The notes: generated by a model from the letters alone, not told the origin. DNA of 64,000 nucleotides from Aureimonas ureilytica (GCF_001475935.1 NZ_LDQA01000001.1:1-64000); one strand, 5' to 3'; shown: positions 27,125 through 36,546, counted from the stretch's first letter. Program-made: numbers and translations.

Positions 27125-29710
27125 ATGCTCTATTTCTCGCGGTGGAAGACCACCTTCATCTGGCTCGCCGTTCTCTTGGGCGTGCTGTTCGCGCTCCCGA
27201 ACCTTCTGACGGAACAGCAGAGGGCCAGTCTGCCCTCCTTCATGCCGAAACAGCCCATGACACTGGGGCTGGATCTCCAGGGAGGCTCCTATGTGCTTCT
27301 GGAGGTCGATCGCGCTTCGTTGATCAACGATCGGCTTCAGAGCCTGCGCGAGGACGTGCAGGTCAGCTTGCGCTCGGCCAATGTCGGCTTCACGAATCTG
27401 CGTGAGAACAATGGTGCGATCCAGTTCGCCCTGCGCGATCCCGCTCAGGCTCAGGCCGCGCGCACGGCCTTGCAGGGCCTGACCTCGCCAATTTCCAGCG
27501 GGCTTCTAGCCGGCGGATCGGTCACGGAAACCGACCTCACCGAGCCGCAGTCTGGCACGTACCGCTTGGCGCTGACGAATGCCGGCATCGATTATCGACT
27601 CTCGACCGCCGTGTCGCAGTCGATCGAAGTGGTGCGTCGTCGCGTTGACGAACTCGGCACAACCGAACCGGTGATTCAACGCCAAGGCCTCGACCGAATC
27701 ATGGTTCAGGTTCCAGGCCTGCAAGACCCGGCTCGTCTGAAAAGCCTCCTCAACCAAACCGCGCGTCTGACCTTCCGCCTCGTGGACGTCAATAACTCGG
27801 CCGAAGCCGTGGCGAGTGGCGCGCAGCCTCTGCCGGCCGGTGACGAGTTGCTCGAAACGACGGATACCAAGCCGCATCCGATTTTGGTGCAGCGTCAGGT
27901 CATGATTTCGGGCGAGAACCTGACGGACGCACAGGCCGGTTTCGAGCAGCAGACCAACCAGCCGGTCGTCAATATTCGCTTCGACGCCCGGGGCGCGCAG
28001 CGTTTCGGTCAGGTGACGCAGGAAAATGTCGGGCGGCCGTTTGCCATCGTCCTCGACAACAAGGTTCTGTCCGCGCCCAATATCCGCGAGCCGATCCTCG
28101 GCGGGCAGGCGCAGATTTCCGGCAATTTCACCGTTCAATCCGCCAATGATCTAGCCGTCCTGCTGCGCGCCGGTGCGCTTCCGGCGACGCTCGACATCAT
28201 CGAAGAGCGGACGGTCGGGCCTGGCCTCGGCGCCGATTCGATCGCGGCGGGCAAGGCCGCCGGTATCATCGGCGGCGCGCTGGTCGTGGTCTTCATGTTC
28301 GTGGCCTATGGGTTCCTGGGCGTGATTGCGAACATCGCGCTGCTGGTGAACGTCATCCTGCTCGTGGCGCTTCTGTCGGCGCTCGGCTCCACGCTCACCT
28401 TGCCTGGCATTGCCGGCATCGTGCTCACGATGGGCATGGCGGTCGACTCCAACGTTCTCATCTACGAGCGCTTGCTGGAGGAACGGCGAAACGGGCGATC
28501 CGTCGTCCAGTCGATCGATGCCGGGTTCCATAAGGCGCTCGGCACGATCATGGACGCGAACGTCACCTCGTTGATCGCTGCCGTCGTTCTGTTCTTCCTG
28601 GGATCCGGCCCGGTGCGTGGCTTCGCCATTACACTGGCGCTCGGCATCTTCACGACCGTTTTCACCGCACTCACGCTCACGCGCTGGATGGTGTCCTATT
28701 GGCTGCGTCATAGCCGCCCGAAGGAAGTGCCGAAGGGCTGGGTGTCGTTCGTTCCGCATGGAACGCGCATCCGCTTCATGAGCATTCGTCGCTGGGCCTT
28801 CGCGATCACGATCGGCCTGTCGCTGGCGTCGATCGGCAGTCTCTTCGTCGGCGGCCTGAATTTCGGCATCGATTTTACCGGTGGCACGGTCCTCGAACTG
28901 CGCGCCAAGAATGGAACGGCCGACGTCGGGGCGATTCGTCAGGATCTCTCCGGCATTGTCGAGGGGGACGTCCAGGTTCAGCAGTTCGGCGCCGCGAGTG
29001 ACGTTCTCGTCCGCTTCGGAGTGCAGCCCCAGGACGCGCAAACACCGCAGGCCAGCGTCAACGCAGTACGCTCGGCTCTCGCCAACGACTATGATTTCCA
29101 GCGCGTCGAGGTGGTCGGTCCGACCGTGTCGGGCGAGCTGGCCTGGGCGGCAGTGTTCGGAGTCGGGGCCGCGCTTCTCGCGATTTCGATCTATGTCTGG
29201 CTGCGCTTCGAATGGCAGTTCGCCATCGGTGCTTTGCTCGCGACGGCCCATGACGTCGCGATGACGATCGGCTTCTTGGTCGTGTCGCAGTTGGAGTTCA
29301 ATCTTTCCTCTATCGCAGCGATCTTGACGATTGTCGGCTACTCGCTGAACGACACGGTCGTCGTGTTCGACCGAATTCGCGAAAACCTACGCAAATACAA
29401 GAAGATGCCGATATCGGACATCATCGATCTTTCTCTGAACGAAACCCTATCGCGCACACTGCTCACGGCCGTGTCGCTCGTTCTCGCCCTCGTCGCCTTG
29501 TACGCCTTCGGTGGAGACGTCATTCGCGTCTTCGTCGCGCCGATGCTGGCGGGTGTGTTGGTCGGTGTTTATTCCTCGATCTTCATCGCGGCGCCGGTCC
29601 TGATCTACTTCAAGCTTCGCCCGGAAACGATCCGAGGCGGAGACAAGAGCGATGCGCTCGAGCCGAAATCCGTCGGCGGCTCGACGCCGTCGACCTCCGG
29701 CAAGGCCTGA
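27125..29710 (+). CDS. secDF: Fused protein translocase SecDF
   Basis: SecD and SecF use the proton motive force to pull proteins across the inner membrane. Here they form one 861-residue polypeptide. The SecD half (about residues 1-520) begins with a membrane segment and the GLDLQGGSYVLLEVD block and has a large periplasmic domain and five further helices (GMAVDSNVLIYER). The SecF half (about 550-861) has the matching NFGIDFTGGTVLE and GYSLNDTVVVFDR blocks. The ATG at 27125 is used. The DUF498 gene follows after three bases. Confidence 0.97.
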   Translation: MLYFSRWKTTFIWLAVLLGVLFALPNLLTEQQRASLPSFMPKQPMTLGLDLQGGSYVLLEVDRASLINDRLQSLREDVQVSLRSANVGFTNLRENNGAIQFALRDPAQAQAARTALQGLTSPISSGLLAGGSVTETDLTEPQSGTYRLALTNAGIDYRLSTAVSQSIEVVRRRVDELGTTEPVIQRQGLDRIMVQVPGLQDPARLKSLLNQTARLTFRLVDVNNSAEAVASGAQPLPAGDELLETTDTKPHPILVQRQVMISGENLTDAQAGFEQQTNQPVVNIRFDARGAQRFGQVTQENVGRPFAIVLDNKVLSAPNIREPILGGQAQISGNFTVQSANDLAVLLRAGALPATLDIIEERTVGPGLGADSIAAGKAAGIIGGALVVVFMFVAYGFLGVIANIALLVNVILLVALLSALGSTLTLPGIAGIVLTMGMAVDSNVLIYERLLEERRNGRSVVQSIDAGFHKALGTIMDANVTSLIAAVVLFFLGSGPVRGFAITLALGIFTTVFTALTLTRWMVSYWLRHSRPKEVPKGWVSFVPHGTRIRFMSIRRWAFAITIGLSLASIGSLFVGGLNFGIDFTGGTVLELRAKNGTADVGAIRQDLSGIVEGDVQVQQFGAASDVLVRFGVQPQDAQTPQASVNAVRSALANDYDFQRVEVVGPTVSGELAWAAVFGVGAALLAISIYVWLRFEWQFAIGALLATAHDVAMTIGFLVVSQLEFNLSSIAAILTIVGYSLNDTVVVFDRIRENLRKYKKMPISDIIDLSLNETLSRTLLTAVSLVLALVALYAFGGDVIRVFVAPMLAGVLVGVYSSIFIAAPVLIYFKLRPETIRGGDKSDALEPKSVGGSTPSTSGKA

Positions 29711-29713
29711 TCC

Positions 29714-30109
29714 ATGGCCGAGCCAAGCGACCCCGAAATTCGCGACGCGCATTATCCGCGTCGCGCTCCGATCGACGCCTACGGGAACGGCGGCTTCCGG
29801 TTCGCCGACATGTCGCATCGCGGATCGATTCTCTGTCTCCCGTCCGGCATTTATGGCTGGTCCGCTGACGCGGACGAGCCCTTCGGCGGCGCGAGGCTGC
29901 TGAAGGCGTTCGAGGAAGCGGAGGATATCCGGTTTTTCCTGTACGGCACCGGCGGCGATATTCGCCGTGTTCCGCCGGCTTTGCTGGATCGGTTTCGAAA
30001 GGCCGGGATCTCCTGCGATCCCATGTCGACGGGCGCCGCCGTGCGAACCTACAATATCATGCTCGCGGAAGGACGCCCGGTCGCGGCGGCGCTGATCGCC
30101 GTTGACTGA
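29714..30109 (+). CDS. Mth938-domain (DUF498) protein, NDUFAF3 homologue
   Basis: This 131-residue protein matches the Mth938/DUF498 family, whose mitochondrial member NDUFAF3 helps assemble respiratory complex I. Family features visible here are the YGNGGFRF and SGIYGWSA blocks and the C-terminal MSTGAAVRTYNIMLAEGR. It begins three bases after secDF and overlaps the next gene, so the three are probably one transcript. Linkage to secDF is known in alphaproteobacteria. A role in complex I assembly here is inferred. Confidence 0.9.
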   Translation: MAEPSDPEIRDAHYPRRAPIDAYGNGGFRFADMSHRGSILCLPSGIYGWSADADEPFGGARLLKAFEEAEDIRFFLYGTGGDIRRVPPALLDRFRKAGISCDPMSTGAAVRTYNIMLAEGRPVAAALIAVD

Positions 30110-30935
30110 TTCAGCTCCTTCCGGCGGCCTACTGTCCGCTTACGCCGAATGTGAGCGAATCGTTCAGGACGGCGATCCCGATCGTGCTGTTGCGGTGGGG
30201 TTCGCCACGAAGCCGGCGCAGAAGCACCTGTTTGCGCTCTACGCCTTCCATCTCGAAACGCTGCGCATTCGCGACGTGGTATCGCAGTCATTGCCCGGCG
30301 AAATCCGCCTTCAATGGTGGCGCGACCGCTTGGCGAGTGAGGAACCCTTGGAGGACGCCGCTCAGGGCTCCCGGATCGCGACGGCTCTGATCTCGACGAT
30401 TCGCGAACACGCCCTGCCGCTCGATGCGTTCGAGCGCTATCTCGAGGCTCGGGTTTTCGACCTCTACAACGACCCGATGCCGTCGCGCGCCGACTTCGAA
30501 GCCTATGCAGGAGAGACGTCTTCCGCCTTGATCATGATGGCGACGATGGTGCTCGATCGCTCGGCCGCGCCCCGTCTGGCGGACGCGTGCGGCCACGCCG
30601 GAGTGGGCCAAACCGCGATCTCCGTGCTGCGCTCGGAGGCGATTCATCGCAACCGTCACCAAGTCTACGTGCCCACCGATATTCTGGCCGCGACCGGCAT
30701 CGATGCCTCGACTTGGTTGGCAGGTGGAGCCGGATCTGAGCGCGCCCGCGATGCCATGCGCGCGTTCGCGCGAGAGCATCTCGATCGCGTCCTGCATCAG
30801 TGGGCATCCATTCCCGTCTCCGTCCGCCCGGCACTTCTGCCTGCGCTCTGGGTCGGCAAGGCTCCGATCACGGCCGGTGCGAAACCGAGCGCTCTCCGAC
30901 GGCTTTGGTTCTACTGGCGGCAGATGCGCTCTTGA
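30102..30935 (+). CDS. Squalene/phytoene synthase-fold protein, NDUFAF6-like
   Basis: This 277-residue protein has the all-helical isoprenoid synthase fold but resembles NDUFAF6, a complex I assembly factor, more than a true squalene synthase. The block LPGEIRLQWWRDRL (about residues 64-77) is typical of this subgroup. The catalytic DxxxD motifs of carotenoid synthases are not evident, and no carotenoid genes are nearby. The start is a TTG at 30102 overlapping the stop of the DUF498 gene by eight bases, which suggests coupled translation. Confidence 0.8.
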   Translation: MTDSAPSGGLLSAYAECERIVQDGDPDRAVAVGFATKPAQKHLFALYAFHLETLRIRDVVSQSLPGEIRLQWWRDRLASEEPLEDAAQGSRIATALISTIREHALPLDAFERYLEARVFDLYNDPMPSRADFEAYAGETSSALIMMATMVLDRSAAPRLADACGHAGVGQTAISVLRSEAIHRNRHQVYVPTDILAATGIDASTWLAGGAGSERARDAMRAFAREHLDRVLHQWASIPVSVRPALLPALWVGKAPITAGAKPSALRRLWFYWRQMRS

Positions 30936-31042
30936 GGTGATTACAAGGAACCGGTTCTGAAAGCGGAAGAGGGCATTGCATCAGTCCGCTTCGAACCGGG
31001 ATGGCTACCCTGAATCGCTGGTTCCGAGTTTGAGGATCGATC

Positions 31043-32785
31043 ATGCTGGGACGCATCGCAGGCATCGGTCGTAGTCTCGCCCATAACGCCGCGTCCGGTC
31101 TTCAGAGATTCCCCATTCCTGCCTTGTTGATCGTGGCCTTCTCGGTTGCGTCCAATCTCGAGGCCGGTTCAATCGATGGTTTCGACCGTTCGCTCCTATT
31201 TTTGACCGCACTGTCGCTCGCCGCAATGGCTGGGTTAATCGTCGCATTGGCGGCGGAAGGGCAGGGATGGGGGCGCCTGATCGGTCTGCTCTTGTCGATG
31301 CTGACGGCTGGATGTGTCGGAGCGATCGTCCTCTTCGTCGACGTCTCACCTTATCAACTAGCCGGCCTCTCGTCCGCCATGATGTTCGCCGTGCCACTTG
31401 CGCCTTTCGTCCGGCACGGCGGCTCGGACGAATTCTGGAGCTTCGGTCTTTGGGCGGCGGTCGGGCTCGTTATCGCGTTTCTGTCCGCCTGCGTTTTCCT
31501 CGTCGGGCTCTACGCTATCGTGGAAATGGTTCGAACCTTGTTCGAAACCGATCTTTTCGAGAACGCGGATCGCTACGTCCTCGTGACAGGGCTGACGCTC
31601 GTCGCACCGCTGATCGCGCTCGGTCGCGTGCCCGAAGTGTCTCCGTCCCCCGTCATCTCAGGTTCCGACGATCGACTGGCAAAGGCGATTCGGCCGTTGT
31701 TCGATTGGATTCTGGCGCCGCTCGTCTGGCTCGCAGCGTTGGTGCTTCACGCCTACATCATTCGCACGTTGCTCTTGGGCGGTTTGGAAGCGAGTGAAGC
31801 GCGGTGGCTTTTCTTCGTGTTCTGCAGCCTTGCGCTGATGCTGAGAATCGGCGCTGACCCATTCGCGCCGACCAGTGCGACGTCGACCCGGCTTTTCCAT
31901 CGATACTGGGTTGGCGTGACGATCGCTCCCATTGCGACCCTGGCAGTCTCTCAATGGCGCGAGGTGGATGTTTGGGGCCTCACACCGTCGACCTACTACT
32001 CCGCCCTGTGGATCGCGACCTTCACTGGCATCATTCTCATCCAGATCGTCCCGCGCGCCCGAGGGGATATTCGTTGGATGGTCGCCATTCCCATGACGGC
32101 CATGATCGCCTCCAGCTTCGGCCCCTGGAGTATGATCGCCAGCGTCGAACGAAGCCAAACATCGGCTCTTCGTGCTTTGAGCGTGGATGTCTGGCGAACG
32201 GGCGATCCCGGTCGGCGCGCGGAGATCCGCGAGCGGCTTGCCATCCTGGAAGATGTGGGAGGTATGGACGCGGTTCGCTCAGCATTGCCCGCGCAGTTGG
32301 TCGCCGACAAACATCTGGACGGTTCGATGTCTTCGCTTCCCGTTTTGTTTCAGGCGCTGGGCTGGGACAGCCCAGCAGAGCAACCGACGCCGATCCGCTC
32401 CTTTCGCGCACCGCAAGGCCAAGCTGTTTCGCTGACGGGCTATGACCTCGCGCTGATCGATCTACAAACGGGGAGCGGCGAGGAGCAGACTGGACGAGGG
32501 CGTCTTGAGCTGGAGAGCGATGGCCGTCGTTTGGCGATCCATTTCGAGGGTCGCGCAGACCATGTCCAAACGGGCCTGTTGCTACGCAGGCTGATCGAAC
32601 TGGGCGTGTCGGTGGCCGAGCCTCTGGTGCTCGACCTAGGTACTGAGAACGGGCGCGGGATCAGGCTTTATGTCACGCGCGCGAACTACGAGAGCCAGCC
32701 ACCACGGCTCACAGCGCTGACCGCCACACTATTGATCCGCGCCGATCAGTGGCATGTGTCGCCCGGCGCTGAACCGGCGCGCTGA
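31043..32785 (+). CDS. DUF4153 family membrane protein
   Basis: This 580-residue polytopic protein has at least ten hydrophobic segments in its first 370 residues and then a soluble C-terminal part (about 380-580). The arrangement and blocks such as SSFGPWSMIASVERSQ match DUF4153 proteins, which have no established function. It converges on trmFO with 54 bp between the stops. It lies 107 bp after the NDUFAF6-like gene. I cannot assign a role. Confidence 0.75.
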   Translation: MLGRIAGIGRSLAHNAASGLQRFPIPALLIVAFSVASNLEAGSIDGFDRSLLFLTALSLAAMAGLIVALAAEGQGWGRLIGLLLSMLTAGCVGAIVLFVDVSPYQLAGLSSAMMFAVPLAPFVRHGGSDEFWSFGLWAAVGLVIAFLSACVFLVGLYAIVEMVRTLFETDLFENADRYVLVTGLTLVAPLIALGRVPEVSPSPVISGSDDRLAKAIRPLFDWILAPLVWLAALVLHAYIIRTLLLGGLEASEARWLFFVFCSLALMLRIGADPFAPTSATSTRLFHRYWVGVTIAPIATLAVSQWREVDVWGLTPSTYYSALWIATFTGIILIQIVPRARGDIRWMVAIPMTAMIASSFGPWSMIASVERSQTSALRALSVDVWRTGDPGRRAEIRERLAILEDVGGMDAVRSALPAQLVADKHLDGSMSSLPVLFQALGWDSPAEQPTPIRSFRAPQGQAVSLTGYDLALIDLQTGSGEEQTGRGRLELESDGRRLAIHFEGRADHVQTGLLLRRLIELGVSVAEPLVLDLGTENGRGIRLYVTRANYESQPPRLTALTATLLIRADQWHVSPGAEPAR

Positions 32786-32839
32786 GGATTGGGCGGACGC
32801 CGGCGGCACTCGCGGAACCACCGATGCCGGATGGCCGAG

Positions 32840-34264
32840 CTATTCTGCAGCTTCGGAGAGGGATTCGGGTTCGGACGTGTTCGCCAGCCAAGCTGCGAAG
32901 TGCTCCAGGGCACGTGCGGACAAAGCCATTTTCTTGGCGATGGTCTTCTCCTTGCCGCGAAGCCGTTTTCCGTCTTCGCGAGGAATGGTGATCGGCGGAA
33001 ACAAACCAAAATTGACGTTCATCGGCTGGAACGAACGTTTGCCGGGTTCCTCATCGGTCACGAGATGACCGCCCGTGATATGACCGAGCAGAGCGCCCAT
33101 CGCGGACGTCGCGGGGGGCGGCGAGACGATCTCGCCGCGCGCTTCTGCCGCCGCGAAACGGCCCGCGAGAAGACCGATCGAGGCCGATTCCACATAGCCC
33201 TCGCAGCCTGTGATCTGCCCGGCGAATCGCAGGCGCGGCAGGCTTTTGAGCCTCAACGTCCCGTCCAAAAGCGTCGGCGAGTTCAGGTAGGTGTTGCGAT
33301 GCAAGCCACCCAGCCGCGCGAACTCGGCATTCTCCAAGCCCGGAATGCTGCGAAAAATACGTACCTGATCGGCATATTTCAGCTTCGTCTGGAAGCCGAC
33401 CATATTGTAGAGCGTGCCGAGCGCGTTGTCTTGCCGCAACTGGACGACCGCGTAGGGCTTGATGTCCCGCTGATGCGCGTTGGTGAGACCCATCGGCTTC
33501 ATCGGGCCGTGTCGCAACGTCTCGACGCCGCGTTCCGCCATCACCTCAATGGGAAGACACCCATCGAAATAGGGTGTGCCTTCCCATTGTTTGAACTCGG
33601 TTTTGTCGCCGGCGATCAGCTGCGCGACGAAACTCTCATATTGATCACGATCAAGTGGGCAGTTCACATAGTCCTTGCCCGTCCCGCCGGGGCCGACCTT
33701 ATCGTAGCGGGACTGAAACCACGCCTTCTCCAGATCGATCGACTCGAAATGAACGATAGGGGCGATCGCATCGAAGAAGGCGAGTGCATCCGCACCTGTC
33801 GTATCGCGAATAGCCTCTGCCAAGGCGGGCGCCGTCAGCGGCCCGGTCGCGACAATGGTCGAGCCCCAGTCTTCGGGCGGCAGGCCGGCGATTTCCTCGC
33901 GGCGGATTTCCACCAGCGGATGAGCGGATAAAATCTCGGTGACGGCCTCGGCGAAACCGTCCCGATCCACGGCCAACGCCCCGCCGGCGGGCACCTGATG
34001 CGCGTCGGCGCATCGCATGATCAGCGAGCCCGCAAGGCGCATTTCCGCATGGAGAACGCCCACTGCATTGGTCGAGGCATCGTCCGAGCGGAACGAGTTG
34101 GAGCAGACCAACTCCGCCAAGGCATCGGTCTTGTGCGCGTCCGTTTCGCGGACACCACGCATTTCATGAAGAATAACGGGCTGGCCCGCCTGCGCGATCT
34201 GCCAAGCGGCTTCCGAGCCGGCAAGGCCGCCGCCGATAATGTGAATGGGTGTGATCTTGGTCAT
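32840..34264 (-). CDS. trmFO: Methylenetetrahydrofolate-tRNA-(uracil-5-)-methyltransferase TrmFO
   Basis: This folate- and FAD-dependent enzyme makes 5-methyluridine at position 54 of tRNA. The 474-residue protein starts with the FAD-binding [17 protein letters not shown] (about residues 8-24). [10 protein letters not shown] (about residues 52-61) and [11 protein letters not shown] (about 353) hold the conserved cysteines. It uses methylene-THF, unlike the unrelated SAM-dependent TrmA. The start is the ATG at 34264. Confidence 0.96.
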   Translation of the reverse strand: MTKITPIHIIGGGLAGSEAAWQIAQAGQPVILHEMRGVRETDAHKTDALAELVCSNSFRSDDASTNAVGVLHAEMRLAGSLIMRCADAHQVPAGGALAVDRDGFAEAVTEILSAHPLVEIRREEIAGLPPEDWGSTIVATGPLTAPALAEAIRDTTGADALAFFDAIAPIVHFESIDLEKAWFQSRYDKVGPGGTGKDYVNCPLDRDQYESFVAQLIAGDKTEFKQWEGTPYFDGCLPIEVMAERGVETLRHGPMKPMGLTNAHQRDIKPYAVVQLRQDNALGTLYNMVGFQTKLKYADQVRIFRSIPGLENAEFARLGGLHRNTYLNSPTLLDGTLRLKSLPRLRFAGQITGCEGYVESASIGLLAGRFAAAEARGEIVSPPPATSAMGALLGHITGGHLVTDEEPGKRSFQPMNVNFGLFPPITIPREDGKRLRGKEKTIAKKMALSARALEHFAAWLANTSEPESLSEAAE

Positions 34265-34343
34265 ACCCTTGTCTTACCGCATCGACTGCCCGATCGGAAC
34301 GGGCTTCGACAACCAGTCGGGTGCGAAAGACATATCCCCGAAA

Positions 34344-34455
34344 CGACAACACCCGCCGGGGGAGGACCGGCGGGTGTCGTTAGGAAGCCTGCGATGGGAG
34401 GAGGAGCCGCAGGCTTGCTGTCCACAAGGGCTCATGGGAGGAGGAGAGAGCCCGA
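34344..34455 (-). ncRNA. Candidate cuckoo/CcsR-like small RNA array downstream of DUF1127
   Basis: Three hairpins follow the DUF1127 gene on its strand. The first, GGGCUC/GAGCCC (34428-34453), and second, AAGCCUGCG/CGCAGGCUU (34385-34416), both have 14-nt loops containing CUCCUCCUCCC. The third, ACACCCGCCGG/CCGGCGGGUGU (34349-34377), has the 7-nt loop UCCUCCC and a U-containing tail, so it is likely the terminator. These loops are anti-Shine-Dalgarno sequences. The layout is that of the CcsR small RNAs, processed from transcripts of a DUF1127 gene in Rhodobacter. This is a prediction from structure and context. Confidence 0.8.
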
Positions 34456-34469
34456 GGGATAAAGGGAAT

Positions 34470-34613
34470 TCAGCGAACGGCCTGACGGGCGACCGACGGG
34501 ATGTCGGACCGGGCGATACCGAGATCCGACAATTCGCGCTGCGAAAGGCGGTTCAGCTCGGTGCAGGTTTCGCGGTAGCGGCGCCAAGTCGAATACGAGC
34601 GGATAATGTTCAT
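34470..34613 (-). CDS. DUF1127 small protein
   Basis: This gene encodes 47 residues, starting at the ATG at 34613. The sequence contains YSTWRRYRETCTELNRLS and QRELSDLGIARSDIP, the classic DUF1127 pattern of a basic, arginine-rich, YjiS-like domain. Members of this family bind RNA or affect phosphate, carbon and stress metabolism in alphaproteobacteria. The gene is followed 17 nt later by three CUCC-loop hairpins, as in the Rhodobacter ccsR locus. A stress-type promoter upstream is expected but I could not place one. Confidence 0.9.
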   Translation of the reverse strand: MNIIRSYSTWRRYRETCTELNRLSQRELSDLGIARSDIPSVARQAVR

Positions 34614-34848
34614 CGGTCGGGTTCCGTGATCGGTTCTAATCGATTGAAGTCGAGATCGAGAGGCGATCCGCTTCCGTGGTCACAACATACGGGAGCCTAC
34701 TCCCGACTGGTATGGCCGGGCTCGCATGGCAGGTCTGCGAATGATGCAATGCAACATGAACCGATTTAAACGATTGGGACGGCGTTTCGGCGCGGCAGCT
34801 CGGCGCAAGGCGCATACAACTGGCTTTGTCGCAAACCTGTTTTAAACT
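34614..34848. other. Divergent intergenic region between DUF1127 and tRNA-Leu
   Basis: It should contain the promoter of the DUF1127/small-RNA unit (leftward). A perfect hairpin CGGGAG-CCTA-CTCCCG at 34690-34705 would lie in its leader; its loop and stem resemble Shine-Dalgarno-like sequence on one strand. I found no clear RpoH-type or sigma-70 match for the leftward promoter. Confidence 0.4.
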
Positions 34849-34876
34849 TTGACGCGGCAGGCACCGATGATATAGA
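34849..34876 (+). promoter_or_regulatory. Predicted promoter of tRNA-Leu
   Basis: TTGACG (34849-34854), 16 bp, then TATAGA (34871-34876). The tRNA begins 38 bp after the -10. Confidence 0.65.
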
Positions 34877-34913
34877 GCGCGCGTCGTGCAAGCCGTATGG
34901 TTCACGACACCGG

Positions 34914-34997
34914 GCGGGTGTGGCGGAATTGGTAGACGCACCAGATTTAGGTTCTGGCGCCAAAAGCGTGGGGGTTCGAGTCCCTCCACCCGCACCA
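34914..34997 (+). tRNA. tRNA-Leu (TAG)
   Basis: This is an 84-nt class II tRNA with a long variable arm. The acceptor stem GCGGGTG/CACCCGC is perfect, the discriminator is A, and CCA is encoded. The anticodon stem CCAGA/TCTGG encloses TTTAGGT, giving TAG. Seventy-seven bases separate it from tig, with a leader hairpin at 35028 but no U-run, so tig may be co-transcribed. Confidence 0.97.
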
Positions 34998-35027
34998 TGT
35001 CTGAACCCAGGCAAACGAGATAGACGC

Positions 35028-35055
35028 GCGACGACGGACCAGGGGCCGCCGTCGC
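35028..35055 (+). other. Hairpin in the tig leader
   Basis: A 10-bp stem GCGACGACGG/CCGCCGTCGC with one mismatch and an 8-nt loop ends just before the tig ribosome-binding site (AAAGGG at 35063). It lacks a U tail, so it is more likely a leader or processing structure than a terminator. Confidence 0.45.
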
Positions 35056-35074
35056 AGACCATAAAGGGTTGATG

Positions 35075-36430
35075 ATGCAGGTTAAGGAAACCAAGGCCGA
35101 AGGCCTGTCGCGCGAGATCGAGATCGTCGTGCCGGCGTCGGACCTTGAGGCACGGCTGCAGACCCGCCTCTTCGAAATCAAGGATCAGGTGAAGATCAAG
35201 GGCTTCCGGCCCGGCAAGATCCCGATGAGCCATATGCGCAAGACATATGGTCGGTCGATCATGGCGGAGATCGTGAACCAGATCATCAACGAGACGCCGC
35301 GTTCGGTGATCGCGGAGCGCAACGAGCGCTCGGCCATGCGTCCCGAAATTCAGATGACGGAAGACGAGTCCGAGGCCGAGAAGGTTCTGCGCGGCGAGGG
35401 CGATTTCCGCTTCACCGTGGCTTACGAAACCCTGCCGACCTTCGAGCTCAAGGGCACGGACGGGATCAAGATCGAGCGTCCGGTCGTCGAGATCGACGAG
35501 ACTGAAGTCGAGGATCAGGTCAAGCGCATCGCCGAGAGCGCGCGCACCTTCCAGCCGAAGGATGGCGCGGCCGAAACCGGTGATCGCGTCACGATGGATT
35601 TCGTCGGCAAGGTGGATGGCGAAGCCTTCCAGGGTGGTTCGGCGACCGACTCGAATCTCGTTTTGGGGTCTGGCCAGTTCATCCCCGGCTTCGAGGACCA
35701 GCTCGTCGGTTTGTCCGCTGGCGAGGACAAGACCCTCGAAGTGACGTTCCCCGAGGATTACGGTGCCGAGCACTTGGCCGGCAAGCCCGCGACCTTCGAA
35801 GTGAAGGTCAAGGCCGTCGCGAAGCCCGATGAGATGGAACTGAACGACGAGTTGGCCAAGAAACTCGGCCTCGAGTCGATCGATCGTCTGCGCGAGATCG
35901 TGCGCGGCCAGATTGAAAGCCAGTTCGGTCAGGCCACGCGCCAGAAAGTGAAGCGCCAGCTTCTGGACGCGCTGGATGCGGATTATTCGTTCGAACTGCC
36001 GTCAAAGCTCGTCGAAGCCGAGTTCCAGAACATCTGGGCGCAGGTGACGCGCGAGCTGGAGCAGAGCGGGAAGTCGTTCGAGGACGAAGACACGACCGAG
36101 GAAAAGGCTCGCGACGAGTATCGCAAGCTCGCCGAGCGTCGTGTTCGTCTCGGTCTCGTCCTCTCCGAGATCGGCGAAAAGGCCGGCGTCACGGTGTCCG
36201 ACGAGGAACTTCAGCGCGCCGTGATCGAGCAGGTACGCCAGTATCCTGGTCAGGAGCAGCAGGTCTACGACTACTTCCGCAACACGCCGGACGCGGTCCA
36301 GAGCCTGCGCGCCCCGATCTTCGAAGAGAAGGTCGTGGACCATCTTCTGGCCACGGTGGATGTCACCGACAAGACCGTTTCCAAGGAAGAGCTCCTGAAG
36401 GACGACGAGGACGAGGCCGTCGCGGCCTGA
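35075..36430 (+). CDS. tig: Trigger factor
   Basis: This ribosome-bound chaperone with prolyl isomerase activity meets nascent chains. The 451-residue protein has the N-terminal ribosome-binding domain with the signature GFRPGKIPM (about residues 47-55). The FKBP-like domain is at about 150-235 ([17 protein letters not shown], then FIPGFEDQL) and a helical C-terminal cradle follows. The codons at 35069 (TTG), 35072 and 35075 (ATG) could all start it; I use 35075, which gives the family start MQVKET. A terminator follows, then clpP-clpX-lon. Confidence 0.97.
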   Translation: MQVKETKAEGLSREIEIVVPASDLEARLQTRLFEIKDQVKIKGFRPGKIPMSHMRKTYGRSIMAEIVNQIINETPRSVIAERNERSAMRPEIQMTEDESEAEKVLRGEGDFRFTVAYETLPTFELKGTDGIKIERPVVEIDETEVEDQVKRIAESARTFQPKDGAAETGDRVTMDFVGKVDGEAFQGGSATDSNLVLGSGQFIPGFEDQLVGLSAGEDKTLEVTFPEDYGAEHLAGKPATFEVKVKAVAKPDEMELNDELAKKLGLESIDRLREIVRGQIESQFGQATRQKVKRQLLDALDADYSFELPSKLVEAEFQNIWAQVTRELEQSGKSFEDEDTTEEKARDEYRKLAERRVRLGLVLSEIGEKAGVTVSDEELQRAVIEQVRQYPGQEQQVYDYFRNTPDAVQSLRAPIFEEKVVDHLLATVDVTDKTVSKEELLKDDEDEAVAA

Positions 36431-36452
36431 TCCTTGGACGTAATGACCATTT

Positions 36453-36488
36453 GAAGGCTGGCCCATGGGCCAGCCTTCTTCGTTTTCA
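36453..36488 (+). terminator. Terminator after tig
   Basis: The palindrome GAAGGCTGGCCCATGGGCCA plus its mirror (26 bp in total, 36453-36478) is followed by TTCGTTTTC. Confidence 0.8.
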
Positions 36489-36516
36489 GCGGACCGTAAC
36501 GCTCCGGCGGCCAAGG

Positions 36517-36546
36517 TTGCGAAGCGGCCCGGCAAAGCCCTATCTA
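36517..36546 (+). promoter_or_regulatory. Candidate promoter of clpP
   Basis: TTGCGA (36517-36522), 18 bp, TATCTA (36541-36546), 77 bp before the clpP ATG. Confidence 0.35.

Noticed and set aside
34385-34447. Repeated GGGAGGAGGAG read as a simple repeat
   Set aside because: Each copy sits exactly in the loop of a separate stem, so it is part of the small-RNA structures rather than random low complexity.
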